From the NCBI GenBank assembly GCA_050299835.1, contig JBNKWP010000007.1:91182-155181 (forward strand): a stretch of 64,000 nucleotides of DNA, in the 5' to 3' direction. Shown here piece by piece: positions 53,305-62,237 of the stretch (positions are counted from its first letter, which is position 1; every line of letters begins with the position of its first letter). The DNA is from JAJDOD01 sp050299835 (GTDB lineage: Bacteria; Pseudomonadota; Alphaproteobacteria; Rhodobacterales; Rhodobacteraceae). The translations under genes were made by a program, and so were the position numbers. The notes beneath the pieces are model-generated. The model was not told the origin of the DNA. It did no database searches and worked only from the letters and a program-made list of their open reading frames with translations.

Positions 53305-53359
53305 TTGCAACGTGGGTGCAATCAGTTAAAAATGCAACTCTGACAATGGGGTGACAGGG

Positions 53360-54427
53360 ATGCAACGTTTCGGGGTCGGCTGTCTGCTGGCGGTGATGGT
53401 GTTGTTTTGCACGGGCGCAGCGTATTCGCAGGACCTGCGGCTTGTGACGGTGACCCGGACGCCTTTTTCACATGTGGAAGACGGACAGGATGTCGGGTTC
53501 TCGCTCGAACTGTGGGCGGAGATCGCCGCAGAGTTGGGGCGCGGCTATTCGATCGACCGTGTGGAAAGCTTTCCCGCCATGCTCGACATGGTGGAGGCAG
53601 GGCAGGCGGACATCGCCGCTGCCAACATCTCCATTACTGCCGACCGCGAAACCCGGATCGACTTCAGTCAGCCGATCTTTTCCTCTGGCCTGCGCGTGAT
53701 GGTGCCCGCCGGACAGGCCGAGGGGTCGCTTCTGTCGGCGATCTGGAACAGGGACTTTCTTTTCTTCACTCTGCTGGCCTTCGGTCTTCTTTTCGGCGGT
53801 GGCTTGCTGATGTGGTGGTTCGAAAGGAATGGCGGTCAGGAATACTTCAAAGGATCGGCGAAGGAGAAGGCATTCCCGGCCTTCTGGTGGGCGCTGAACG
53901 TCCTGGTCAACGGGGGGTTCGAGGAGCGGATTCCAAAATCTCCGCTGGGCCGGGTTTTCGGCACAATGCTGGTGATTTCGTCCCTGTTCATCGTGTCGAT
54001 ATTCGTGGCGAACATCACGGCGGCCATGACGGTGAATGCCATCACAGCCTCCGTTCAGTCGGTCAACGATCTTTATGGAAAGCGGGTGGGGACGACGACT
54101 GGCTCAACCGCCGCCGCGTTCATGGACGACCGGGATCTTGGATACCGTGGCTATGGGAATCTCGAGGAACTGCTGGCGGCTTTCGAAACGAGTGAGATCG
54201 ACGCCGTGGTCTTCGACGCCCCGATCCTGTCATATTACGTGGCGCACCGCGCCCAAGGGTTGGCGGAACTGGTCGGTCCGGTCTTCCTTCGCGAGAATTA
54301 CGGGTTCGTGCTTCAGGAAGACAGCCCGCTCCGGGAGCCCATCAACAGAATTCTCCTGAGAATGCGGGAGGATGGCAGCTATGACGCGATCTATCGTAAG
54401 TGGTTCGGAGCCGATATCGTTCGCTGA
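53360..54427 (+). CDS. Ionotropic glutamate-receptor-like ligand-gated channel
   Basis: A 355-residue protein with the iGluR plan: signal peptide (1-24), ligand-binding lobe S1 (about 25-120), membrane segment 1 (about 134-154), a pore loop (about 172-190), membrane segment 2 (about 199-225), then lobe S2 (about 235-355). Ligand residues fit an amino acid: Arg96 or Arg99 in SITADRETR for the carboxylate, and Asp286 in VVFDAP for the amine. The pore loop reads WALNVLVNGGFEER and lacks the TVGYG potassium filter of GluR0. Segment 2 has VANITAAMTV, very like the SYTANLAAFLTV gating motif of animal receptors. ATG 53360, 55 bases after the DMT gene; a GTG is 3 codons earlier. Confidence 0.8.
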   Translation: MQRFGVGCLLAVMVLFCTGAAYSQDLRLVTVTRTPFSHVEDGQDVGFSLELWAEIAAELGRGYSIDRVESFPAMLDMVEAGQADIAAANISITADRETRIDFSQPIFSSGLRVMVPAGQAEGSLLSAIWNRDFLFFTLLAFGLLFGGGLLMWWFERNGGQEYFKGSAKEKAFPAFWWALNVLVNGGFEERIPKSPLGRVFGTMLVISSLFIVSIFVANITAAMTVNAITASVQSVNDLYGKRVGTTTGSTAAAFMDDRDLGYRGYGNLEELLAAFETSEIDAVVFDAPILSYYVAHRAQGLAELVGPVFLRENYGFVLQEDSPLREPINRILLRMREDGSYDAIYRKWFGADIVR

Positions 54428-54504
54428 GGCCGGCACAGAGGTGAGCCGGCCCCGGTGATCGCGCTTCCAAACTTCGGACTGACGACACGGGCGCGATTGC
54501 TTTG

Positions 54505-55107
54505 TCAGCCGGCTTTCGACAAATCTGAGATCAGCGCGTCGATGTTGCCACTGCGGCGGTCCAGCATGGCTCCGATCTCGGCCCGCTCCGATTTCAGCAG
54601 ACTGATGCCTTCGATCAGAAGGTCGAAGAACTTGTCGCGTCCGGACCGGTCCGAAACCATGAAGCTCACCGCGAAGGGAGATTTGCCCGGCAGTCGGGCG
54701 ACGGCGCTGACTTCCTGGAAATTCTTGACGGTACGCGATCCGGTGACCTCGACAGTGCCGCCCGCGAAGTCGCGGAACCGCTTGCCGTATTTGCGTGCCA
54801 TATAGCCCGCGAACGCCTTTGTAAAACTGCTCATCTGCGCACTCGACGCGGAACGGGCTGGGGGGCCCAGTGCGGAGCGCGCGATGGTCGGGACATCGGC
54901 GTATTTCGTGAAGATGCCTTCGAAGGACTTGTACATCCGTGACGCCGATTGGCCCGAATTGATCACTGCGTTGATTTCGGACACGGCTGCGCCGATCAGG
55001 CGGCGTGCCTCGGTTTCCGAAAGCGCGAAGACCTGGGTGGCGGGAGCGGTCAGTACAGCGGCTGTACCAAGAAGAACGAAGCGGCGGGAAAGATCAGAAT
55101 TCATCAT
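54505..55107 (-). CDS. mlaC: Phospholipid-binding protein MlaC (Ttg2D family)
   Basis: A 200-residue periplasmic protein that ferries phospholipid between the outer-membrane MlaA and the inner-membrane MlaFEDB complex. The N-terminus SRRFVLLGTAAVLTA looks like a twin-arginine (Tat) signal, unusual for MlaC. The body has MlaC-type blocks such as ARSALG and YMARKYGKRF. ATG 55107 or 55104; it overlaps the mlaA stop by 14 bases. Confidence 0.87.
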   Translation of the reverse strand: MMNSDLSRRFVLLGTAAVLTAPATQVFALSETEARRLIGAAVSEINAVINSGQSASRMYKSFEGIFTKYADVPTIARSALGPPARSASSAQMSSFTKAFAGYMARKYGKRFRDFAGGTVEVTGSRTVKNFQEVSAVARLPGKSPFAVSFMVSDRSGRDKFFDLLIEGISLLKSERAEIGAMLDRRSGNIDALISDLSKAG

Positions 55108-55894
55108 AAAGTCCTTCATAGACCTCTTCATAGAGGTTCTCATAGGGATCGAATGCATTCTCGGCAGAACTTTGCCCGGCCAGTTGGAACCGGCGACTTT
55201 CCAGATAGAAAAGACGCAGCTGCGCATAGCTATCAGCACTGTCGTACAACAGCCCGTCAACGGTGTCGGACAGTTCAAACCGCGAGTTCAGCACGGATGG
55301 GAAGGAAGTTGCCGCAGCAATCTCGGGACCGTCTTCCGCAACGGCGCTCAGTGGATTGGCAAGGACGTCCACAAACTGACCTACCGCATCGCGTTCTGTC
55401 GAAGGCCCGAAAAGCGGCAGTTCCAGATAGGCGCCTTCCTGAACACCCCAGATGGCAAGCGTGTCGCCAAAACCGGTGTCGCGTTCTTCGAGCCCGAAAT
55501 CGCTGGCCGCAGGATCGAAAAGGCCGAACACCCCAAGCGTCGAGTTCACTAGGAATCGCGCCAGATTGTGACCCATTTCCTCCGCGTTGCCCTGAAGAAG
55601 GTTGTTCAGCACGTTTCGCGGACCGCTGAGATTGGCGGAAGCGTTGCTGAGGCTGCGGCGGACCGGATTGGGAACGACGTTTCCATAGACCTGGCTTGCC
55701 GGTCGGAAGACCAAACGGTCTGAGGCCTTGTTCACAGCGTGAACAGCCCGGTTAACCGGTTCATAGGGGTCATGAATCTCGCCCGGCGTTTCCGGAGCGG
55801 AACACCCTGACAGAAGCACGATTGCGCATACAGCGCCAAGCTTTTGAAACGGCAGCGTCACAACACGACCCATATCATTGCGTGTCGGCTTCAC
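55094..55894 (-). CDS. mlaA: Outer-membrane lipoprotein MlaA (VacJ)
   Basis: A 266-residue lipoprotein. The lipobox is LLSGCSA. VacJ-family blocks are DPYEPVNRAVHAVNKASD, NLLQGN, RFLVNSTLGVFGLFDPA and PLFGPSTERDAVG. It removes phospholipid from the outer leaflet of the outer membrane. The extra C-terminal stretch is rich in Glu and Tyr. GTG 55894 or ATG 55873 may be the start. It forms an operon with mlaC; mlaFEDB is not in the window. Confidence 0.9.
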   Translation of the reverse strand: MKPTRNDMGRVVTLPFQKLGAVCAIVLLSGCSAPETPGEIHDPYEPVNRAVHAVNKASDRLVFRPASQVYGNVVPNPVRRSLSNASANLSGPRNVLNNLLQGNAEEMGHNLARFLVNSTLGVFGLFDPAASDFGLEERDTGFGDTLAIWGVQEGAYLELPLFGPSTERDAVGQFVDVLANPLSAVAEDGPEIAAATSFPSVLNSRFELSDTVDGLLYDSADSYAQLRLFYLESRRFQLAGQSSAENAFDPYENLYEEVYEGLYDEF

Positions 55895-56014
55895 ATATGT
55901 CGTTTGACAAATGATTGACAGGTCTCATGAACCCAGAATGAACGGATTTGCAAATGAGTGTTGCGCACATGATGCTTGCCCGCAAAATGAACGCGCTTCT
56001 GCAGGGAGACTGAA

Positions 56015-56479
56015 TTGACAACGGAAATCGAAGAAAGACTGGCCGAGTTGGGCCTGAAACTGCCGGACGCACCGGCTCCTCAGGCGAACTATGTGCCATT
56101 CGTCAGCTCGGGAAAATCGGTCTACGTCTCGGGACAAATTTCACAGGACAGTCAGGGATTGATCCTGGGAAAACTGGGAGCGGACATGGAAACGGAGGCC
56201 GGTGCAAAGGCGGCTGAAACCTGTGCGCTGTCGCTTCTGGCCCAGGTCAGGGCGGCGTGCGGGGGCGATCTGTCCCGCCTGGCGCGGGTGGTCAAGCTCA
56301 CGGGCTTCGTGAACTCGACGCCTGACTTCACCGAACAACCAAAGGTCATAAATGGCGCGTCCGATCTCCTGGTGGCTTTGCTGGGCGAAAAGGGCAAGCA
56401 TACGCGCTCCGCTGTTAGCGCCGCGTCCCTGCCTCTGGGTGTCGCGGTCGAGATCGAAGGCATATTCGAAGTGGTGTAA
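56015..56479 (+). CDS. RidA-family protein (YjgF/UK114)
   Basis: A 154-residue RidA-like protein of the longer subgroup (motifs VYVSGQIS, GKHTRSAVSAASLPLGVAVEIE with the conserved Arg that binds the substrate carboxylate). Family members hydrolyse reactive enamines/imines formed from serine and threonine. TTG start at 56015 with AGGGAGA upstream. It is divergent from mlaA and followed 4 bases later by the phosphodiesterase gene. Confidence 0.87.
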   Translation: MTTEIEERLAELGLKLPDAPAPQANYVPFVSSGKSVYVSGQISQDSQGLILGKLGADMETEAGAKAAETCALSLLAQVRAACGGDLSRLARVVKLTGFVNSTPDFTEQPKVINGASDLLVALLGEKGKHTRSAVSAASLPLGVAVEIEGIFEVV

Positions 56480-56483
56480 GTCT

Positions 56484-57242
56484 ATGCTGCACAAAGATTT
56501 TCTTTCCATACCGATTGCCCATCGCGGTCTGCATGACAAAACCGAGGGCCGGATCGAGAATTCGCGTGCCGCCGTAAGCGCGGCGATCGAACGCGGGTAC
56601 GGAATCGAAATCGACGTACAATTGACCTCCGATGGGGCCGCCGTGGTTTTCCACGACGACACGCTCGACCGTCTGACCGAAGGTGTCGGACCGGTGCGAA
56701 ACCGGACACGCAATGATCTCGCCAAGTTGAAGCTTTCGGGCAGTGATGAAACGGTGCCGAGCTTGCGGGAAATCCTCGAAATCATTGACGGCCGCGTGCC
56801 GCTGTTGGTCGAAGTGAAGGATCAGGACGGTGCGCTGGGGTACGATGCCAGACCGCTTGAAGCTGCTGTGGCGAAGGATCTCGAAGGATATCCCGGACCG
56901 GTGGCGGTGATGTCGTTCAACCCCTACAGCGTCTCGGCGCTGCAAACACTTGCACCCGGAATCCCACGCGGATTGGTGACGGACGCATTCGACTCCGCGC
57001 ACTCCAATCTGCCGGAGAGCCAGCTGGAAAGACTGCGGCGGATCGAGGATTTCGACAGGGTGGGGGCGTCCTTTGTCAGCCACAATCACCGGCATCTCGA
57101 CATGGGCGCGATCGGAGAGTTGAAGGCGCGCGGTGTTCCGGTTCTCTGCTGGACGGTCCGGTCGACCGAGGAAGAGGCAATCGCTCGTCGGATTGCCGAC
57201 AATGTGACTTTCGAGCAGTATCTCGCACCACTTGGTGCTTGA
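56484..57242 (+). CDS. Glycerophosphodiester phosphodiesterase
   Basis: A 252-residue GDPD-family enzyme. The catalytic motif IAHRGLHDK is followed by ENSRAAVSAAIERGYGIEIDVQ, split here by normal family residues, and FHDDTLDRLT; VEVKD holds a further metal ligand. It hydrolyses glycerophosphodiesters to glycerol 3-phosphate and an alcohol. No signal peptide is seen, so it is probably cytoplasmic. ATG 56484; same operon as ridA. Confidence 0.88.
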   Translation: MLHKDFLSIPIAHRGLHDKTEGRIENSRAAVSAAIERGYGIEIDVQLTSDGAAVVFHDDTLDRLTEGVGPVRNRTRNDLAKLKLSGSDETVPSLREILEIIDGRVPLLVEVKDQDGALGYDARPLEAAVAKDLEGYPGPVAVMSFNPYSVSALQTLAPGIPRGLVTDAFDSAHSNLPESQLERLRRIEDFDRVGASFVSHNHRHLDMGAIGELKARGVPVLCWTVRSTEEEAIARRIADNVTFEQYLAPLGA

Positions 57243-57293
57243 AATTCTGCCTGTTCGAAGCACCTTAGGCGGGTGAACCGGAGCAACCCCCGA

Positions 57294-58478
57294 ATGACCA
57301 AACCCACGCTGGAAGTTTCAGCGATCTCAACGCTGTCCGCGATCTCGGAACGTGAGTGGGATGCCTGTGCCTGTCCGGAATGCGCGGACGGTGGCAGGCC
57401 GGTCGATCCGTTCACGACATACCGTTTCCTGAAAGCGTTGGAGGACAGCGGCTCGGTCGGAACCGGCACCGGGTGGGAGCCGCGCTATCTGGTGGTACGG
57501 GACGGCGATGAGGTGATCGCCACCGCGCCGCTCTATGCCAAGGGCCATTCGCAGGGCGAATACATCTTCGACCATAGTTGGGCTCATGCATGGGAAAGGG
57601 CCGGGGGGCGGTACTATCCGAAACTGCAAATCGCGGTGCCTTTCACGCCCGCGACCGGACGGCGCTTTCTGATCAGGCCGGGTTCGGAAGCGGAAGGGAC
57701 AGAGGCGTTGATTCATGGTGCCTTGCAGCTTGCGCAGTCCAACAACTTGTCCTCGGTCCATGCCACTTTCTGCACACCTTTGGAGGCGGAGCGGGGAGAA
57801 CGGATCGGGCTTCTACATCGGATCACACAGCAATATCATTGGGAAAACAAAGACTACGCCGGTTTTGACGATTTCCTGGCGGATCTCTCCTCCCGCAAAC
57901 GCAAGACAATCAGGCGGGAGCGGCGGGTGGCTCAGGCATTCGGCGGCGAGATCGTTGCGCTGACGAGCGACGCTTTGCATCCCGCCCATTGGGATGCGTT
58001 CTGGGCCTTCTACCAGGATACAGGGGCGCGGAAATGGGGCACGCCCTATCTGACGCGGGCGTTCTTCGATCTGGCGCAGGAGCGTCTGCGCGAGGACATC
58101 CTGTTGGTACTGGCGATCCGCGACGGGCGGCCGGTTGCGGGTGCGCTCAATTTCATCGGGCGGGAAACGCTTTTCGGGCGTTACTGGGGCGCGATCGAGC
58201 ACCACGACTGCCTGCATTTCGAGCTTTGTTACTATCAGGCCATCGACGCTGCCATCGCGCTGGGCCTCAAGACCGTCGAGGCGGGCGCGCAGGGTGAGCA
58301 CAAGCTGGCACGGGGGTATCTGCCGGTGGAAACCCATTCGCTGCACTGGATCGCAGATGAGGGGTTCTCGCGGGCGGTGGAGGAATATCTGGAACAGGAA
58401 CGCAAAGCCGTGGGCGAGGATATCGAAATCCTCACAAGCTACGGTCCGTTCCGCAAGGTGACGGAGGAACCGGAATGA
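57294..58478 (+). CDS. COG3146-type GNAT-fold acyltransferase
   Basis: A 394-residue protein of the DUF482/COG3146 family (annotated as peptidogalycan biosynthesis or GNAT). Typical blocks: SHGEYIFDHSWA-like HSQGEYIFDHSWAHAWER, LSSRKRKTIRRERR, and EAGAQGEHKLARGY near the end. The fold is a double GNAT like FemAB. The reaction is not known. ATG 57294 is preferred to a GTG seven codons earlier because CGGAG precedes it. The stop overlaps the next gene by 4 bases. Confidence 0.85.
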   Translation: MTKPTLEVSAISTLSAISEREWDACACPECADGGRPVDPFTTYRFLKALEDSGSVGTGTGWEPRYLVVRDGDEVIATAPLYAKGHSQGEYIFDHSWAHAWERAGGRYYPKLQIAVPFTPATGRRFLIRPGSEAEGTEALIHGALQLAQSNNLSSVHATFCTPLEAERGERIGLLHRITQQYHWENKDYAGFDDFLADLSSRKRKTIRRERRVAQAFGGEIVALTSDALHPAHWDAFWAFYQDTGARKWGTPYLTRAFFDLAQERLREDILLVLAIRDGRPVAGALNFIGRETLFGRYWGAIEHHDCLHFELCYYQAIDAAIALGLKTVEAGAQGEHKLARGYLPVETHSLHWIADEGFSRAVEEYLEQERKAVGEDIEILTSYGPFRKVTEEPE

Positions 58479-58762
58479 GCGACAAACTGGAAGGCGCGGT
58501 GCGGGACAAGGCGCTGGCTGATCTGAACTCGCGGGGCTGGATGCTGGTCGAAGGGCGGGACGCCATCGAGAAAACGTTCAAGTTCAAGAGTTTCGCCGAA
58601 GCTTTCGGCTGGATGTCGAAAATGGCGATTTTGGCTGAGAAGATGAATCACCACCCGGAATGGTTCAACGTATACAATCGGGTCGAGGTCGTGCTGACCT
58701 CCCACGACGTGGCGGGCTTGTCCCCGCGCGACCTGAAACTGGCCGAGAAAATGGACGCCTGA
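58475..58762 (+). CDS. phhB: 4a-hydroxytetrahydrobiopterin dehydratase
   Basis: A 95-residue PCD/DCoH protein with the active-site motif NHHPEWFNVYNRV, the conserved His pair, and a C-terminal LTSHDVAGLSPRD. It dehydrates 4a-hydroxytetrahydropterin, normally to recycle the cofactor of phenylalanine hydroxylase. No hydroxylase gene is adjacent. ATGA overlap with the preceding gene. Confidence 0.92.
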   Translation: MSDKLEGAVRDKALADLNSRGWMLVEGRDAIEKTFKFKSFAEAFGWMSKMAILAEKMNHHPEWFNVYNRVEVVLTSHDVAGLSPRDLKLAEKMDA

Positions 58763-58767
58763 GACAG

Positions 58768-59631
58768 ATGGATTTTCTGAAGAACTTCATGAATACGCCG
58801 ATCTATGGCGATACAACCCTTGGCGATGTGCTGACCGTCGACTTCCTCGTCGGAGCGTTCGGGCAGCTGGTACTCGCAATTGCAATCCTGATCGCAGGCT
58901 TCGCCGTGGCCGCATTCGTCAGACGTCGGATCGTCGGCCTCTCCGACCGCTCGCGACATTTCGACAAGACGATGGGGCAGTTCCTGGGCAACGTGGCGCG
59001 CTACGGCATCCTGGTGCTGACGGTCATCTTTGTTCTGCAACAATTCGGGTTTCAGACCGCTTCCCTGATCGCGTTGCTCGGCGCCGCCGGCCTTGCCATC
59101 GGCCTGGCCTTACAGGGGGTTCTGAGCGGCGTTGCCTCGGGCGTCATGCTGGTTGTCTTCCGGCCGATCAAGGTCGGCGACTTCATCTCTGTCGGAGGCA
59201 ATTCCGGAACGGTGAAGGACATTTCGATCTTCACAACCGAATTGGCGACGCTCGACAACGTGCAGGTGATCGTGCCGAACACGGAGGTCTGGTCGAACGT
59301 CATCACCAATTACTCCGTCTATGACACGCGGCGGGCCGAATGGACATTCGGCGTCAGCTATTCGTCAGACCTGAAGAAGGCGGAAGAGGTGATCCGCGAA
59401 GTGATCTTCAACGACCCAAGATCATTGTCCGCCCCGGAACCGTTCCTGCAAGTCAACAATCTGGGCGAAAGTTCGGTGGATTTCCTTTGCCGCTGCTGGG
59501 TGAAGTCGTCAGATTATTTCCAGTACCAGGCGGATATGAAACGTCAGGTTAAAGAAGCCTTCGACGCCAACGGGATCGACATCCCGTTCCCGACGCGGAT
59601 GCTTGTGCGCTCCGGGGATGACGAGGAGTAG
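58768..59631 (+). CDS. Small-conductance mechanosensitive channel (MscS family)
   Basis: A 287-residue channel with three membrane segments (about residues 27-50, 68-90 and 96-130). The pore-lining third segment is Gly/Ala-rich (LGAAGLAIGLALQGVLSG). The cytoplasmic beta domain begins FRPIKVGDFISVGG, with VPNTEVWSNVITNYS further on. It releases solutes when membrane tension rises. ATG 58768, 5 bases after phhB. Confidence 0.92.
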   Translation: MDFLKNFMNTPIYGDTTLGDVLTVDFLVGAFGQLVLAIAILIAGFAVAAFVRRRIVGLSDRSRHFDKTMGQFLGNVARYGILVLTVIFVLQQFGFQTASLIALLGAAGLAIGLALQGVLSGVASGVMLVVFRPIKVGDFISVGGNSGTVKDISIFTTELATLDNVQVIVPNTEVWSNVITNYSVYDTRRAEWTFGVSYSSDLKKAEEVIREVIFNDPRSLSAPEPFLQVNNLGESSVDFLCRCWVKSSDYFQYQADMKRQVKEAFDANGIDIPFPTRMLVRSGDDEE

Positions 59632-59632
59632 A

Positions 59633-59654
59633 CAAGACATCTCAAGATGTCTTG
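59633..59654. terminator. Hairpin between convergent mscS and peroxiredoxin genes
   Basis: A 10-bp perfect inverted repeat CAAGACATCT/AGATGTCTTG with 2 bases between the arms starts just after the mscS stop. It could serve both convergent genes. There is no U-tract on either side. Confidence 0.6.
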
Positions 59655-59663
59655 CCCGTCCGA

Positions 59664-60152
59664 TCAGATCATCTCCAGAAGCGCTTCCCCGGCGGTCAGG
59701 TTGCAGACGCCGTTGTCTTCCTCGAACTGAAGCAGCTTCACCTCGCCATCCTCAATCAGCATCGAACACCGCTTCATGCGATCCTTGAATCCCACGGCGG
59801 GCACGCTGAATTCCAGGCCCAGCGCCTTGGTCAGTTCCGAATCCCAATCCGCAAGCATCAGGATACCGGCCTTTTCCGCGCCGCTGGATTCGCCCCAATG
59901 GTGCATGACACGCACGTCGTTAACCGCGACGCAGACGATTTCGTCGATGCCCTTGGCGCGAAAGGCGTCCGCCGTGCGTATGAAGCTCGGCAGATGGGCG
60001 CTGGAACACAGGCTGGTATAGGCACCCGGCAGGCCGAAAAGGACCACGCGCTTGCCTGCACAAAGCTCGGCGATGTCGATGGACTTCACCACGTCCCCGA
60101 TCTGGTTGACCAGCTTTACCGAAGGAATCCTGTCCCCAACCGAAACCGTCAT
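59664..60152 (-). CDS. Peroxiredoxin, Prx5 type
   Basis: A 162-residue thiol peroxidase. The peroxidatic Cys49 lies in LPGAYTSLCSSAHLPSF, matching the PxxxTxxC motif. Length and the C-terminal ALGLEFSVPAVGFKDRMKR fit the Prx5/AhpE-like subgroup that reduces hydroperoxides with glutaredoxin or thioredoxin. ATG 60152 is chosen because the family N-terminus starts there; a 16-codon upstream extension is not supported. Confidence 0.9.
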   Translation of the reverse strand: MTVSVGDRIPSVKLVNQIGDVVKSIDIAELCAGKRVVLFGLPGAYTSLCSSAHLPSFIRTADAFRAKGIDEIVCVAVNDVRVMHHWGESSGAEKAGILMLADWDSELTKALGLEFSVPAVGFKDRMKRCSMLIEDGEVKLLQFEEDNGVCNLTAGEALLEMI

Positions 60153-60228
60153 TCCGCAAACTCCTGAATTTGCCATTGCTCTGCGGGAGATATAACTCAA
60201 GGATCAGCGGGAACCAGAGCGTATTGGC

Positions 60229-61434
60229 ATGGACGATTTTCTGATTATCGGCGGCGGGCAGGCGGCGGCATCACTGGCCGAGAAACTCAGGTCGCTCGGG
60301 GCCGAAGGCAGGATCACCATAGTTGGCGAGGAACCGGTGCCGCCCTATGAGCGCCCACCGCTCTCCAAGGCCTATCTGCTGGGCGAGCAGGAGAAGGAAC
60401 GGCTGTTCCTGCGGCCGGAGGCGATCTTTGCCGAGAAGAACATTTCCCTGAAATTGGGCACGCGGGTGACGTCGATCGACCCCGCGGCGAAGACGGTGCA
60501 AGCGGGGGGTGAGACCCTGTCCTATGGCCAGTTGGCGCTGGTCACCGGCTCCGTGCCGATCCGCCTGCCCGAGGCCATTGGAGGGGCGCTGGGCGGCGTG
60601 TTCACCGTGCGCACTCTGGCCGATATCGACGCGATGAAGCCGCGCTTCGTGGAAGGCGCGCGGGTGCTGGTTGTGGGTGGCGGATATATAGGGCTGGAGG
60701 CCGCTGCGGTGGCAGCCAAGCTTGGCTTGAACGTGACCGTTGTCGAGATGGCGGAGCGAATCCTGGGCCGTGTCGCTTCCGCCGAGACTGCGGATGTGGT
60801 GCGTGCCGCGCACTTGGCGCATGGCGTGGACCTGCGCGAAGGGGTGGGGCTGGTCCGGCTCGAAGGGGACGGCGCTGTTGGTTCGGCTGTCTTCACAGAC
60901 GGCACGGAATTGCCGGTGGATTTCGTGATTGTGGGAATCGGGATCAGGCCCGCCACGGCTCTGGCCGAAGACGCGGCAATCGCCTGCGACAACGGGATTG
61001 CGGTGGATGAGTTCGGGCGTACCTCCGACCCGGCCATCTGGGCAGCGGGCGACTGTGCATCCTTCCCCTACAGGGGCAAACGGATGCGACTGGAATCGGT
61101 GCAGAACGCCATCGACCAGGCGGAGGCTGTGGCGGCCAACATGCTGGGCGCAAACGCGCCATATGTGCCGTACCCTTGGTTCTGGTCGGATCAATACGAC
61201 CTGAAATTGCAGATCGCGGGCTTGAACACCGGCTTCACCGATGTCGTCAGACGGGGCGGGGGCGAGAGCGTCAGCCACTGGTATTTCGACGGCGACAGGT
61301 TCCTTGCGGTCGATGCCATCAATGCGGCGCGGGATTATATGGTCGGCAAGCGGCTCCTGGAAGCGGGCAAGCCGCTGGACAAGGCGGCGGTTGCCGATCC
61401 CGAGACCGACCTGAAGGCGCTCCTAAAAGCATGA
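60229..61434 (+). CDS. FAD-dependent NAD(P)H-ferredoxin reductase-like flavoprotein
   Basis: A 401-residue protein of the rhodocoxin/putidaredoxin reductase class. FAD motif IIGGGQAAASLAE, the block PPYERPPLSKAYLLG, NAD motif VVGGGYIGLEAAAVA, IVGIGIRP, and the terminal FAD motif AAGDCASFP. It passes electrons from NADH to a ferredoxin for a P450 or dioxygenase. No partner is adjacent. The stop overlaps rsmD (ATGA). Confidence 0.88.
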   Translation: MDDFLIIGGGQAAASLAEKLRSLGAEGRITIVGEEPVPPYERPPLSKAYLLGEQEKERLFLRPEAIFAEKNISLKLGTRVTSIDPAAKTVQAGGETLSYGQLALVTGSVPIRLPEAIGGALGGVFTVRTLADIDAMKPRFVEGARVLVVGGGYIGLEAAAVAAKLGLNVTVVEMAERILGRVASAETADVVRAAHLAHGVDLREGVGLVRLEGDGAVGSAVFTDGTELPVDFVIVGIGIRPATALAEDAAIACDNGIAVDEFGRTSDPAIWAAGDCASFPYRGKRMRLESVQNAIDQAEAVAANMLGANAPYVPYPWFWSDQYDLKLQIAGLNTGFTDVVRRGGGESVSHWYFDGDRFLAVDAINAARDYMVGKRLLEAGKPLDKAAVADPETDLKALLKA

Positions 61435-62009
61435 GGATCATTGGCGGTCGGTTCCGGGGGCTGGGGCTGACGGCCGTCGGCAAGGGCGATGCCGGTGCGC
61501 ATCTGAGGCCGACCACCGACCGTGTGCGGGAAAGCCTGTTCGGGATGCTCGAAGGAGGGCGCTTCGGTGCGCCGATCCAAGGGGCGCATGTGCTCGACCT
61601 CTTCGCCGGGACCGGGGCGCTGGGACTGGAGGCGCTGTCGCGCGGGGCAGCCCATGTCACCTTTGTTGAAAACGGGCGGGCCAGCCTTGCGCTTTTGAAG
61701 GGTAACATCGCCAAGGCCCAAGTGTCGGACGAAGTTCGCGTCCTGCGATCCGATGTCAGACGGATGCCGGTATGTGAAGGGCCAAAACCGGCTCTGGTCT
61801 TCCTCGACCCGCCTTATGGTTCCGCCTTGGGGCGTATTGCGCTGGAGGTGGCCGGACGACAGGGGTGGATCGCACCCGGTGCCCTTGTGGTGTGGGAAGA
61901 CGAAACGGAAGCTGCCGCGCCGCAAGGGTTCGTCCGGCTGGATGCGCGAAGGTTCGGCCAGACCTGGCTCACTTTTCTGCAGGCGGCGGAAAAATCCGGG
62001 GCAACGTGA
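61431..62009 (+). CDS. rsmD: 16S rRNA m2G966 methyltransferase
   Basis: A 192-residue SAM methyltransferase: MRIIGGRFRG, RPTTDRVRESLFGML, the SAM site LDLFAGTGALGLEALSRGA and the catalytic FLDPPYGS. It methylates G966 of 16S rRNA during ribosome assembly. Full length and standard. It overlaps the preceding gene by 4 bases. Confidence 0.94.
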   Translation: MRIIGGRFRGLGLTAVGKGDAGAHLRPTTDRVRESLFGMLEGGRFGAPIQGAHVLDLFAGTGALGLEALSRGAAHVTFVENGRASLALLKGNIAKAQVSDEVRVLRSDVRRMPVCEGPKPALVFLDPPYGSALGRIALEVAGRQGWIAPGALVVWEDETEAAAPQGFVRLDARRFGQTWLTFLQAAEKSGAT

Positions 62010-62021
62010 TAGTAAGGTGCC

Positions 62022-62237
62022 ATGTCGGTTCTCAGCGCCAGTGCCCCATACGATTTTCCCGTAAGCGGGACGGCGCGGGACACGGCACCCAAACGCGACT
62101 GGCCTTTGATGGGCGATGTGGCGAGCTTTCGTGCAGGCTTTCCTGACGCCCTGATCCTTTGGCGCGCGGCGCGAGGAGAGTTTGCTCCGCTCCCCTGCGA
62201 TCCGGAATTCAGGCAAACCGATCAGAACTCGTTATAG
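62022..62237 (+). CDS. Possible small protein after rsmD
   Basis: A 71-codon frame beginning 12 bases after rsmD with AAGG in front of the ATG. It overlaps the 3' end of the convergent DUF1194 gene by 16 bases. No motif is recognised. Its position and ribosome site are compatible with a real gene, but the composition is not decisive. Confidence 0.3.
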   Translation: MSVLSASAPYDFPVSGTARDTAPKRDWPLMGDVASFRAGFPDALILWRAARGEFAPLPCDPEFRQTDQNSL

